A stretch of DNA of 64,000 nt, taken from the NCBI RefSeq assembly GCF_014353015.1, contig NZ_CP060704.1:3683001-3747000 (forward strand), in the 5' to 3' direction. Source of the DNA: Chitinimonas koreensis. GTDB lineage: Bacteria; Pseudomonadota; Gammaproteobacteria; Burkholderiales; Chitinimonadaceae. This document shows, one piece after another, positions 26,186-33,908 of this stretch. The notes below the pieces were generated by a model. It saw nothing but the letters and a program-made list of their open reading frames with translations, did not search any database and was not told where the DNA came from. Each line of letters starts with the position of its first letter. Position 1 is the first letter of the stretch. The position numbers were made by a program, and so were the translations under genes.

Positions 26186-27274
26186 TCATGGCTCGACGAA
26201 GCCCGTCACCTCGAGCCCGAAACCGGCCATGCTCGGCATCTTGCGCTCGGGCGACAGCAGCTTCATCTTGCCCACGCCGAGCGTCTTGAGCATCTGCGCG
26301 CCGACGCCGTAGGTGCGCAGATCCCACTTGGTCGGCTGGTTGAGCTTGAGCTCGGGCAGCGCCCGCGCCAGCAGGTCCTCGCCGCTCTCGTCTCGGTGCA
26401 GCATCACCAGCACGCCGCGGCCGGCCTCGGCGATGGCGGCCAGGCTCTGGTAGATGCCCCAGGAATGGCGGGTCTGGCCGGCGTCGAGCCAGTCGAGCAC
26501 GCTGAGCGGCTCGTGCACGCGCACCAGCACCTCGTCGTCGGGCCGGATCTGGCCCTTGACCAGCGCCAGGTGGGTCGCGGTGCAGCCCTGCTCCTTGAAC
26601 GCCACCAGGCGGAATTCGCCGGCCGGGGTGGTCACCGTGCGTTCGCCGACCTGGTCGACCAGCGATTCGGTGCGGCTGCGGTAGTGGATCAGGTCGGCGA
26701 TGGTGCCGATCTTGAGGCCGTGCTGCTCGGCGAACGGCAGCAGCTCGGGCAGCCGCGCCATGGTGCCGTCGTCGTTCATGACCTCGCAGATCACCGACGC
26801 CGGCAGGCAGCCGGCCATGCGCGCCAGGTCGCAACCGGCCTCGGTGTGGCCGGCGCGGGCCAGCACGCCGCCCTCGCGCGCCATCAGCGGGAAGATGTGG
26901 CCGGGCTGGACGATGTCGGCCGGCCGCGCGTCGCGCGCCACCGCGGCCAGCACGGTGCGGGCGCGGTCGGCGGCCGAGATGCCGGTGGTCACGCCCTCGG
27001 CGGCCTCGATCGACAGCGTGAAGTTGGTGCCGTGCGAGGCGCCGTTGCGCGTCACCATCAGCGGCAGCTCAAGCTGGCGGCAGCGCTGCTCGGTCAGCGT
27101 CAGGCAGATCAGGCCGCGCGCATGCTTGGCCATGAAGTTGATCGCCTCGGGCGTGACGTGCTCGGCCGCCATCACGAGGTCACCCTCGTTCTCGCGGTCC
27201 TCGTCGTCCATCAGGACGATCATGCGGCCGGCGGCGAGCTCGGCGATCAGTTCGGGGACGGGGGAAATGGTCAT
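26186..27274 (-). CDS. ribB: 3,4-dihydroxy-2-butanone-4-phosphate synthase with GTP cyclohydrolase II-like C-terminus
   Basis: The N-terminal ~200 residues are a complete DHBP synthase: MIVLMDDEDRENEGDLVMAA, MAKHARGLICLTLTE, GVTTGISAADRARTV, GHIFPLMAREGGVLARAGHT and EAGCDLARMAG. The C-terminal ~160 residues align with GTP cyclohydrolase II, but at the zinc site, where RibA has three cysteines, there is VRVHEPLSVLDWLDAGQTRH with none. The C-terminal half is therefore probably not a cyclohydrolase, as known for several betaproteobacterial RibBA-like proteins. ATG 27274 begins 2 nt after the ccdB stop, with only a weak ribosome site of its own. Confidence 0.93.
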   Translation of the reverse strand: MTISPVPELIAELAAGRMIVLMDDEDRENEGDLVMAAEHVTPEAINFMAKHARGLICLTLTEQRCRQLELPLMVTRNGASHGTNFTLSIEAAEGVTTGISAADRARTVLAAVARDARPADIVQPGHIFPLMAREGGVLARAGHTEAGCDLARMAGCLPASVICEVMNDDGTMARLPELLPFAEQHGLKIGTIADLIHYRSRTESLVDQVGERTVTTPAGEFRLVAFKEQGCTATHLALVKGQIRPDDEVLVRVHEPLSVLDWLDAGQTRHSWGIYQSLAAIAEAGRGVLVMLHRDESGEDLLARALPELKLNQPTKWDLRTYGVGAQMLKTLGVGKMKLLSPERKMPSMAGFGLEVTGFVEP

Positions 27275-27276
27275 GT

Positions 27277-27594
27277 TCAGAATCCGGTGATCAGGCAGTC
27301 GAGCGCCGCCAGCAGAGCGGCGCGTTCGGCCGGCACCTGGCCGGCCTTGTTCTTGAGCCGGCGGCGGGGCACGCCGGCGAGTTCGGGGGTAAGCAGCACG
27401 TAGCGACCGCCTTCGAAATCGAGCAGCGGCTGCAGCCGTTCGATGGCCGGGCGGCCGTAGTGCATAGCCTCGGTCAGCGGCGCCACCAGCACGGTGTCGA
27501 GCCCGTCATGCAGGTCGTGCTGCAATTCGACCAAATAGGGAATCCGCTCAGCGCTGGCCGGGTCCGGATTGTGCCAGACGTCGAACTGCGCCAT
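27277..27594 (-). CDS. ccdB: CcdB-type gyrase toxin
   Basis: A 105-aa CcdB-family protein: FDVWHNPDPASAERIPYLVE, LQHDLHDGLDTVLVAPL and FEGGRYVLLTPELAGVPRR are recognisable. F-plasmid CcdB poisons gyrase and needs its three C-terminal residues Trp-Gly-Ile. This protein ends CLITGF (Thr-Gly-Phe), so its poisoning ability is uncertain, although chromosomal homologues vary here. ATG 27594 overlaps the ccdA stop by one base; the stop is 2 nt before ribB. Confidence 0.88.
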   Translation of the reverse strand: MAQFDVWHNPDPASAERIPYLVELQHDLHDGLDTVLVAPLTEAMHYGRPAIERLQPLLDFEGGRYVLLTPELAGVPRRRLKNKAGQVPAERAALLAALDCLITGF

Positions 27595-27854
27595 CACCAG
27601 CTCCGCCAGCCGTCGCTGAACACGCCGTGTTCCTCGACGTAGCGGTTGTAGCCCTCGATCGCCTCGCGGTTGGCTTCCTTCCAGCGGCGCGCCTTCTCCT
27701 CGCGCACCAGCACGGCGAGATGGGCCTCGAAGGCCTGCGACAGGTTGATGCCGAGCGCCTTGGCCTCGGCCAGCAGCGCGGCGTTGATCGACAGGTTGGC
27801 GGCCTTCTTGGCTTCGGCGGCGTATTCGGCGGGCTGTTCGGCGACTCGATTCAT
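27594..27854 (-). CDS. ccdA: CcdA-type antitoxin
   Basis: An 86-aa protein with the ribbon-helix-helix N-terminus of CcdA (KKAANLSINAALLAEAKALG, then INLSQAFEAHLAVLVREEKA) and the toxin-binding tail RRWKEANREAIEGYNRYVEE followed by HGVFSDGWRSW, close to the F-plasmid antitoxin end. The ATG at 27854 follows the inverted repeat at 27877-27899 and precedes ccdB with TGATG overlap. Known CcdA-CcdB complexes repress their operon. Confidence 0.93.
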   Translation of the reverse strand: MNRVAEQPAEYAAEAKKAANLSINAALLAEAKALGINLSQAFEAHLAVLVREEKARRWKEANREAIEGYNRYVEEHGVFSDGWRSW

Positions 27855-27876
27855 GGCAGGCTCCCGGCGCAGGAAT

Positions 27877-27899
27877 GATGCGCATATAGTATGCGCATC
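27877..27899. promoter_or_regulatory. palindromic operator of ccdAB
   Basis: gatgcgcat-atagt-atgcgcatc, a perfect 9+9 inverted repeat with 5-bp spacer, lies 23-45 bp upstream of the ccdA ATG and inside the 56-bp gap after ribE. It is the likely CcdA/CcdB binding site, and the promoter should overlap it. Confidence 0.78.
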
Positions 27900-27910
27900 G
27901 ATGCAAGCGC

Positions 27911-28549
27911 TCAACCTTTGCGCTGCTTGAGCGTGGCGAAAGCGTCGCCGGCCGGCAGCATGCGCTCCAGGTAGCGCGCGATCAGGTCGATCTCGAGGTT
28001 CACCTTGTCGCCGACCTTGAGGTTCTTGAGCGTGGTGACCTCGACCGTGTGCGGGATCAGGTTGACCGAGAAGATGCAGCGGTCCTGCACGTCCTTGACC
28101 TGGTTGGTGGTCAGCGACACGCCGTCGATGACGATCGAGCCCTTGATGGCGACGTACTTGGCCAGGCTCTTCTCGGCCTGCACCACCAGTTGCCAGCTCT
28201 CGCCGACCTGCTGGAACTTCATCACTTCGCCGAGGCCGTCGACGTGGCCCGACACCAGGTGGCCGCCGACGCGGTCGCCGAAGCGCATCGCCTTCTCGAG
28301 GTTCACCTCGCGGCCCGGGTCGTCGAGGCCGACGGTGCAGCGCAGCGATTCGGCCGAGATGTCGAACTTGAAGCTGCGCTCGGTCTTGGCCACCACCGTC
28401 ATGCAGGCGCCGCTGACCGCGATGCTGTCGCCGATGGCCACGTCGGCGAGCGGGAAGTGCTCGCTGACCACCATCACGCGCAGGCCTTCGCCTTCGAGCG
28501 GTTGCACGGTGGCGATCTTGCCGGTGGCTTCGACGATGCCGGTGAACAT
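27911..28549 (-). CDS. ribE: riboflavin synthase, alpha subunit
   Basis: Last step of riboflavin synthesis, dismutating two lumazines. The 212-aa product shows the tandem-repeat lumazine-binding organisation: MFTGIVEATGKIATVQPLEG, DSIAVSGACMTVVAKTERSF, DRVGGHLVSGHVDGLGEV in the first half, and VAIKGSIVIDGVSLTTNQV with NLIPHTVEVTTLKNLKVGD in the second. In the minus-strand operon it follows the methyltransferase gene after a 230-bp gap and precedes ccdA by 56 bp. Confidence 0.97.
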   Translation of the reverse strand: MFTGIVEATGKIATVQPLEGEGLRVMVVSEHFPLADVAIGDSIAVSGACMTVVAKTERSFKFDISAESLRCTVGLDDPGREVNLEKAMRFGDRVGGHLVSGHVDGLGEVMKFQQVGESWQLVVQAEKSLAKYVAIKGSIVIDGVSLTTNQVKDVQDRCIFSVNLIPHTVEVTTLKNLKVGDKVNLEIDLIARYLERMLPAGDAFATLKQRKG

Positions 28550-28780
28550 GGAAATCCTTTCAGGGACTGATTGAGCTCAAAGAGTTGGCGAATGGACGGT
28601 CGAGACATCCACACCCGAGCAAAGCGAGGCTCCCTCGCGGCGGCGAGGGCGGGGGAGTCGGAATAAATCAAGGGGCGCCGGTGGCCGAGCATGCGCTGAC
28701 CTCGCGCTCCCGGCTCTGCCGGGAGCCCGTGCTGCAGTTCGATCTGTTGCATCGCCATGCATAACTCATCCAGGCGTTCC
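28550..28780. other. intergenic region before ribE with repeat-element remnants
   Basis: Holds short dyads such as cctcgcggcggcgagg and the string cgaggctccctcgcggc, related to the element around the porin on the opposite strand. No gene is seen. The gap may contain a promoter for ribE and the genes below it, since the other rib genes are packed closely. Confidence 0.5.
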
Positions 28781-29530
28781 TCAGGCCGGCTTGCGGCAGG
28801 CCCGTACGGTAAGTGGCCAGGCGACGCGGCGCGGCTGCGCCGGATCGCCCCAGGCGGCCAACAGGCGCTCGCGCAGCGCCGGCAGCGGATCGATGCCCTT
28901 GTCGTCTTTATAGCGCTGCGTGGCCGACCAGGTGCCGAGGTAGCCGACCAGCGCGTCGAGCGTCCAGTCGAGCGCCATCTCGAATTCCGGCGCGGCCAGC
29001 GGCGCGAACGGCAGTTCCAGGCCGGCGTAGCCCTGCTCGACCCAGCGCCGCTCGGGCGGCCAGTAGGAGCCGACCACCGCGTGGTAGTAGTCCGACACCA
29101 GCGCGTCGACGGCCGGCTCGCAGCGGAACACCTCGTAGCACCACACCGCCAGCACGCCGCCGGGCGCCAGCACCCGGCCGGCCTCGGCCAGGAAGGCCGG
29201 CAGGTCGAACCAGTGCAGCGCCTGGGCGACGGTGACCAGGTCGGCGCCGCCGTCGGGCAGCGAGCTGCGCTCGGCCGGCTCCTGCCGGTAGTCGATATTG
29301 GGGCGCCGCGGCGCATTGGCAAGCTGGCCGGCCGAAGGCTCGGTGGCGATCACCCGGTCGAAGCGCGCGGCCAGCTCCAGCGCGGCCTGGCCGTTGCCGG
29401 TGGCGGCGTCCCAGGCCAGGCCATGGGCCGGCGCGACGGCGGCCAGCCAGTCGAACAGCGCGGCGGGGTAGTTCGGCCGGTATTGCGCATAGGCCGCCGA
29501 CTGGGTGGAGAAATGGTCGTGGAAGCTCAT
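28781..29530 (-). CDS. class I SAM-dependent methyltransferase
   Basis: A 249-aa methyltransferase of the Methyltransf_11 / trans-aconitate type. The AdoMet-binding motif I is AWDAATGNGQAALELAARF, motif II area ERSSLPDGGADLVTVAQALH then WFD, and the N-terminus FHDHFSTQSAAYAQYRPNYP is typical for this group. Substrate unknown. It starts 1 nt after the ribD stop and is co-transcribed with ribD, but no role in riboflavin synthesis is established. Confidence 0.87.
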   Translation of the reverse strand: MSFHDHFSTQSAAYAQYRPNYPAALFDWLAAVAPAHGLAWDAATGNGQAALELAARFDRVIATEPSAGQLANAPRRPNIDYRQEPAERSSLPDGGADLVTVAQALHWFDLPAFLAEAGRVLAPGGVLAVWCYEVFRCEPAVDALVSDYYHAVVGSYWPPERRWVEQGYAGLELPFAPLAAPEFEMALDWTLDALVGYLGTWSATQRYKDDKGIDPLPALRERLLAAWGDPAQPRRVAWPLTVRACRKPA

Positions 29531-29531
29531 C

Positions 29532-30647
29532 TCAGGCCTCGCGGAAACGCAGGGTGTAGCGCAGGTCGGCGCCGACCCGGCGCAGATCGGCCACGCGCGG
29601 CGCCAGCTTGTCGGCCAGCCGCGCGAGCGTGAAATCGGCCAGATCCTGCGCCGCGCCGCCGAGCAGCACCGGCGCCTGGTAGAGCACCAGCTCGTCGACC
29701 AGGCCGCTGTCCAGCCAGGCGCCGTTGAGCCGCGCGCCGGATTCGACCGTGGCCTCGTTGATGCCGCGCCGGCCCAGCTCGGCCAGCGTGGCGGCCAGGT
29801 CGACCCGGCCGGCGGCGTCGGGCAGCGCGATCACCTCGGCCCCGGCCGCTTCGAGCGCCGCGACGTGGGCGGCCGGCGCGGCGGCGGTCACCACCAGCGT
29901 GCGGCCCTGCGCGGCCAGCAGCCGCGCGGTGGGCGGCAGTTGGCCGCGGCTGTCCAGCACCACGCGCAGCGGCTGGCGGCCCTGCCACGGCTGGCCGTCG
30001 AGCTCGCGCACGGTCAGCAGCGGATCGTCGTGCAGCACGGTGCCGCTGCCGGTGAGCATGGCGCAGGAACGTGCGCGCAACCGCTGCACGTCGGCGCGCG
30101 CCGCGGGCCCGGTGATCCATTGCGATTCGCCGCTCGCCAGCGCGACCTTGCCGTCGAGGCTGGCGGCGATCTTGAGCCGCAGCCACGGCCGGCCGCGCTC
30201 GATGCGGCTGAGGAAGCCCTTGAGCGATTCGCGCGCCTCGGCCGCCAGCAGGCCGGTCTCGACCGCGATGCCGGCCTCGCGCAAGAGGCCGAAGCCGCGG
30301 CCGGACACCAGCGGGTTCGGGTCGCCGATGGCGGCCACCACCCGCGCCACGCCGGCCTCGATCAGACCCAGCGCGCACGGCGGCGTGCGGCCGTGGTGCG
30401 AGCACGGCTCGAGCGTGACGTAGGCGGTGGCGCCGGCGACCGATTCGCCGCGCGCGGCGGCGTCGCGCAGCGCCATCACCTCGGCGTGGGCGCCGCCGGC
30501 CTGCTGCGAATGGCCCTGGCCGATCACGCGGCCGGCCTGCACCAGCACGCAGCCGACGCTCGGATTGGGGGTGGCGAGATTGCGGCCGCCCTCGGCGATG
30601 CGCAGCGCGGCGGCCATGTGGCGGTGGTCGGCGGCGTCGAAGCTCAT
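29532..30647 (-). CDS. ribD: bifunctional deaminase/reductase of riboflavin synthesis
   Basis: Carries out the second and third steps after GTP cyclohydrolase. The N-terminal deaminase (residues 1-145) has the zinc site HAEVMALRD and LEPCSHHGRTPPCALGL. The C-terminal reductase (about 150-371) begins PWLRLKIAASLDGKVALASG and contains TVESGARLNGAWL, where most homologues have Gly-Gly rather than Ser-Gly. Length 371 aa is usual. ATG 30647 overlaps the stop of the upstream DUF2157 gene as ATGA. Confidence 0.96.
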   Translation of the reverse strand: MSFDAADHRHMAAALRIAEGGRNLATPNPSVGCVLVQAGRVIGQGHSQQAGGAHAEVMALRDAAARGESVAGATAYVTLEPCSHHGRTPPCALGLIEAGVARVVAAIGDPNPLVSGRGFGLLREAGIAVETGLLAAEARESLKGFLSRIERGRPWLRLKIAASLDGKVALASGESQWITGPAARADVQRLRARSCAMLTGSGTVLHDDPLLTVRELDGQPWQGRQPLRVVLDSRGQLPPTARLLAAQGRTLVVTAAAPAAHVAALEAAGAEVIALPDAAGRVDLAATLAELGRRGINEATVESGARLNGAWLDSGLVDELVLYQAPVLLGGAAQDLADFTLARLADKLAPRVADLRRVGADLRYTLRFREA

Positions 30648-31708
30648 GCGCGGCGCGCCTCGATCAGCTCGGCCAGCTGCGGCGACAGCCTGCGCCGCCA
30701 GCGCGCGCCGAGCGCCTCGCCGTGCTTGTTCCACCAGACGCCGGCGAACACGATGGCGAGGCCGATCAGCGACAGCACGAAGGCGAACAGCAGGCTGTTC
30801 TTGAACTGGCCCCAGGCCAGGTAGCCGAGATAGCCGGCCACGCCCAGCGCGCCGAACACCACGAAGACGCGGCGCGACAGCACAGCGCCGGCGAAGATCA
30901 GGCCGAGGTTGATCAGGCAGTAGCCGAACTTGCCCCATTCGCTGCCCGAATCCATCGACGACAGCGCGCCCCAGAACGCCAGCATGCCGAACAGGTAGAG
31001 CCAGAAGGCGTAGTCGCGCGCGTCGCGCCGGGTGGCGAGGTCGATGCGCAGCGCCAGCAGCAGCATGGCGAGGCCGAAGCCGAGCGAGACGAACTTGCGC
31101 AGCTCCCACAGCGAGGCGTAGTAGGTCCACTCGTCGTCGCCGGGCACGCCGTAGGCGATCCAGGCCGCCACGTCCATGCTCAGGTACCACAGCGTCACCG
31201 CCACCGGCATCAGCATGAAGGGCAGCCGGTAGCGCCACAGCAGGACGGCGGCCGCGGCCAGCGTCGCCAGTTCGAGGAACAGCCAGCGCCAGTCGATGTA
31301 GCGGTGGTAGTCGGCGTAGGCGCCGTCGTGGTCCCAGTGCCCGAGCCCGGCCTCGATGCCGTAGACCGCCAGCGGCACCAGCACGATGGCCAGGGTGAAC
31401 AGGATGCCGGCCGGGATGGCCAGCTGGCGGCGCAGGAACCGGTCGCCCAGCCACCAGGCCAGGAAGCCGTAGCCGACCGCGAACACGGTGAGCAGCCAGG
31501 GCCCGGCGACCTGGTAGCCGACGGTCATGAACAGGCTCATCGCGGCGATCGCGATCATGCCGCCGAAGTAGTACAGCAGGTGGGCGAAGCGGAACTGCGG
31601 CACCTCGGCCTGGCCGGCGGCGAGGAACTGCCACAGGGCGCCGGCCTGGCCGGGCTGCAGCACGCCGGCCGCCTCGGCGCGATCCAGGTCGGGCCGGGCG
31701 AGCTTCAT
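30644..31708 (-). CDS. DUF2157 family multi-pass membrane protein
   Basis: A 354-aa protein with a short cytoplasmic N-terminus (LARPDLDRAEAAGVLQPGQA) followed by nine or ten hydrophobic segments, for example YYFGGMIAIAAMSLFMTVGY and FGALGVAGYLGYLAWGQF. The start of the domain, with a helix-rich head then a membrane region, fits DUF2157. Function unknown. It is coupled on both sides by ATGA overlaps, with nrdR upstream and ribD downstream. Confidence 0.82.
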   Translation of the reverse strand: MKLARPDLDRAEAAGVLQPGQAGALWQFLAAGQAEVPQFRFAHLLYYFGGMIAIAAMSLFMTVGYQVAGPWLLTVFAVGYGFLAWWLGDRFLRRQLAIPAGILFTLAIVLVPLAVYGIEAGLGHWDHDGAYADYHRYIDWRWLFLELATLAAAAVLLWRYRLPFMLMPVAVTLWYLSMDVAAWIAYGVPGDDEWTYYASLWELRKFVSLGFGLAMLLLALRIDLATRRDARDYAFWLYLFGMLAFWGALSSMDSGSEWGKFGYCLINLGLIFAGAVLSRRVFVVFGALGVAGYLGYLAWGQFKNSLLFAFVLSLIGLAIVFAGVWWNKHGEALGARWRRRLSPQLAELIEARRA

Positions 31709-32160
31709 GGCTTCTTGCTCACTTCGCGGATCACGTCCTTGAAGTCGTCGACGTCCTGGAAGCTGCGGTAGACCGAGGCGAAGCGGATGTAGGCGACCTT
31801 GTCGAGCTTGGCCAGCTCGGCCATCACCATCTCGCCGATGCGGCGCGAATCGATCTCGCGCTCGCCGAGGCTCAGCACCTTCTGGTCGATGCGGGCGATC
31901 GCCTCGTCGACCAGCTGGGTCGGCACCGGCCGCTTGTGCAGCGCGCGCATGAAGCTGACGCGCACCTTCTCGCGGTCGTAGTCGGCCCGGCTGCCGTTGG
32001 CCTTGACCACCTGCGGCGGCCGCACCTCGGCCATCTCGAAGGTGGTGAAGCGCTTGTCGCAGGCGCCGCACTTGCGGCGCCGGCGCACGCTGTCGCCCTC
32101 TTCCGACAGCCGCGTATCGGCCACCTGGGTATCGAGCGAACCGCAATACGGGCATTTCAT
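31705..32160 (-). CDS. nrdR: transcriptional repressor NrdR
   Basis: Represses ribonucleotide reductase genes in response to ATP/dATP. The 151-aa product has the N-terminal zinc ribbon (MKCPYCGSLDTQVADTRLSE, then RRRKCGACDKRFTTFE) and the ATP-cone (PPQVVKANGSRADYDREKVR to about residue 130), ending RSFQDVDDFKDVIREVSKK. First gene of the minus-strand operon; nrdR next to ribD is the common proteobacterial arrangement. Confidence 0.97.
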   Translation of the reverse strand: MKCPYCGSLDTQVADTRLSEEGDSVRRRRKCGACDKRFTTFEMAEVRPPQVVKANGSRADYDREKVRVSFMRALHKRPVPTQLVDEAIARIDQKVLSLGEREIDSRRIGEMVMAELAKLDKVAYIRFASVYRSFQDVDDFKDVIREVSKKP

Positions 32161-32492
32161 GCAGTGTCCTCCTGGCGCGTGGGCGCGCCTTGGGCGGCAT
32201 TGTAAGTTGAAGCGTGAAACGCCGCTGCGCGGCGTGGTGAAACGTGATTCGCCGCTGCGCGGCATGAGTGAAACGTGAAACTGGTGCGGCGTTGCCGCAC
32301 CTTAAAACACGCGCCTTGGCTAAATCCGAGCGGCGCAGCGACGAACCACGTTTCACCTTTCACGTTTCACATTTCACCGTCCTTAGTGGTCCCCCACAAT
32401 CGGGACACCCGCATGCCGCCGAGTGGGAAGCCGTAATGGCGGCGCGGCCACCGCGGGCGGACCATCGCGTCACCCAACGAGGAGACGCCACC
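32161..32492. repeat. intergenic repeats: GTGAAAC units, hairpin and a TTTCACN array
   Basis: Between divergent nrdR and dctA. At 32213-32280 three GTGAAAC-type units are separated by two copies of cgccgctgcgcggc. At 32283-32301 is a hairpin ggtgcggc-gtt-gccgcacc followed by ttaaaa. At 32351-32378 are four perfect TTTCACN heptamers, the same family as at 5005-5304, again with GTGAAAN units on one side and TTTCACN on the other. The dctA promoter must lie in or after this. Confidence 0.82.
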
Positions 32493-33809
32493 ATGAAAAA
32501 ACCGTTCTACCGCATCCTGTACGTGCAGGTGCTGTTCGCCATCGCCGCCGGCATCCTGATCGGCCACTTCGAACCGAAGCTCGGCGTCGATCTCAAGCCG
32601 CTGGGCGACGGCTTCATCAAGCTGATCAAGATGATCATCGCGCCGGTGATCTTCTGCACCGTGGTGGCCGGCATCGCCGGCATGCAGGACATGAAGCGCG
32701 TCGGCCGCGTCGGCGGCAAGGCGCTGCTCTACTTCGAGATCGTCTCCACCGTCGCGCTGGCCATCGGCCTGCTGGTCGCCAACCTGCTCAAGCCCGGCGC
32801 CGGCTTCAACGCCGACGTCACGAAGCTCGACGCCCACGCCATCGCCCAGTTCACCGAGAAGGCGCACGCGATGTCGACCACCGACTTCGTGCTCAACATC
32901 ATCCCGACCACCTTCGTCGATGCCTTCGCCAAGGGCGACATCCTGCAGGTGCTGCTGATCGCCATCCTGTTCGGCTTCTCGCTGTCGGCCATGGGCGAGC
33001 GCGGCCGGCCGGTGCTGAGCCTGATCGAGCAGCTGTCGCACGCGGTGTTCGGGGTGGTCAACATCATCATGAAGGCCGCCCCGGTCGGCGCCTTCGGCGC
33101 AATGGCCTTCACCATCGGCAAGTACGGCGTCGATTCGCTGATCCCGATGGCCAAGCTGATGGGCAGCTTCTACCTGACCTGCGCGCTGTTCGTGCTGGTC
33201 GTGCTCGGCGCCATCGCACGCTGGGCCGGCTTCTCGATCACCCGCTTCATCGCCTACATCAAGGAAGAACTGCTGATCGTGCTCGGCACCAGCTCGTCCG
33301 AGAGCGCGCTGCCGCGGCTGATGCAGAAGCTCGAGCGCCTGGGCTGCGCCAAGCCGGTGGTCGGCCTGGTGGTGCCGACTGGCTATTCGTTCAACCTCGA
33401 CGGCACCAACATCTACATGACCATGGCGGCGCTGTTCATCGCCCAGGCCACCAACACCGACCTGACGCTGGGCCAGGAACTGACCATCCTCTTGGTGGCC
33501 ATGCTCACCTCCAAGGGCGCCTCGGGCATCACCGGCGCCGGCTTTATCACGCTGGCCTCGACGCTGGCGGTGGTGCCGAGCGTGCCGGTGGCCGGCATGG
33601 CGCTGATCCTCGGCATCGACCGCTTCATGAGCGAATGCCGCGCGCTGACCAACATCATCGGCAACGGCGTGGCCACCGTGGTGGTGGCGAAGTGGGAGAA
33701 CGCGCTCGACGAGGAAAAGATGCGCAGCGTGCTGGCGGGCCAGGCGCAGCCGGAGGTCGAAGCCGAAGTCCAGCTCGAGGGCAAGGCGCCGGCCGCCTTA
33801 GCAGCCTGA
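32493..33809 (+). CDS. dctA: C4-dicarboxylate/proton symporter DctA
   Basis: Inner-membrane uptake of succinate, fumarate and malate with protons. The 438-aa product is a close DctA match: MKKPFYRILYVQVLFAIAAG, PLGDGFIKLIKMIIAPVIFC, GTSSSESALPRLMQKLERLG (the serine-rich re-entrant loop), PTGYSFNLDGTNIYMTMAAL and DRFMSECRALTNIIGNGVAT. GAGGAG lies 8 nt before ATG 32493. Single gene; regulators DctB/DctD are not nearby. Confidence 0.96.
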   Translation: MKKPFYRILYVQVLFAIAAGILIGHFEPKLGVDLKPLGDGFIKLIKMIIAPVIFCTVVAGIAGMQDMKRVGRVGGKALLYFEIVSTVALAIGLLVANLLKPGAGFNADVTKLDAHAIAQFTEKAHAMSTTDFVLNIIPTTFVDAFAKGDILQVLLIAILFGFSLSAMGERGRPVLSLIEQLSHAVFGVVNIIMKAAPVGAFGAMAFTIGKYGVDSLIPMAKLMGSFYLTCALFVLVVLGAIARWAGFSITRFIAYIKEELLIVLGTSSSESALPRLMQKLERLGCAKPVVGLVVPTGYSFNLDGTNIYMTMAALFIAQATNTDLTLGQELTILLVAMLTSKGASGITGAGFITLASTLAVVPSVPVAGMALILGIDRFMSECRALTNIIGNGVATVVVAKWENALDEEKMRSVLAGQAQPEVEAEVQLEGKAPAALAA

Positions 33810-33908
33810 CAATACCGGCGGATTACACGGGACCTACCGTTTACCCTGATGACGAAAGCCCGCATGGAACGCCCAAGGTGCAATCGGCATGATCCGTAGC
33901 GCGTGATC

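Noticed and set aside
27275..28780. FMN riboswitch upstream of rib genes
   Set aside because: The conserved RFN strings (AGGGGCGGGGTG-like and CCGACCGGCGGTA-like) were looked for before ribB, ribE, ribH, ribD and nrdR and not seen.
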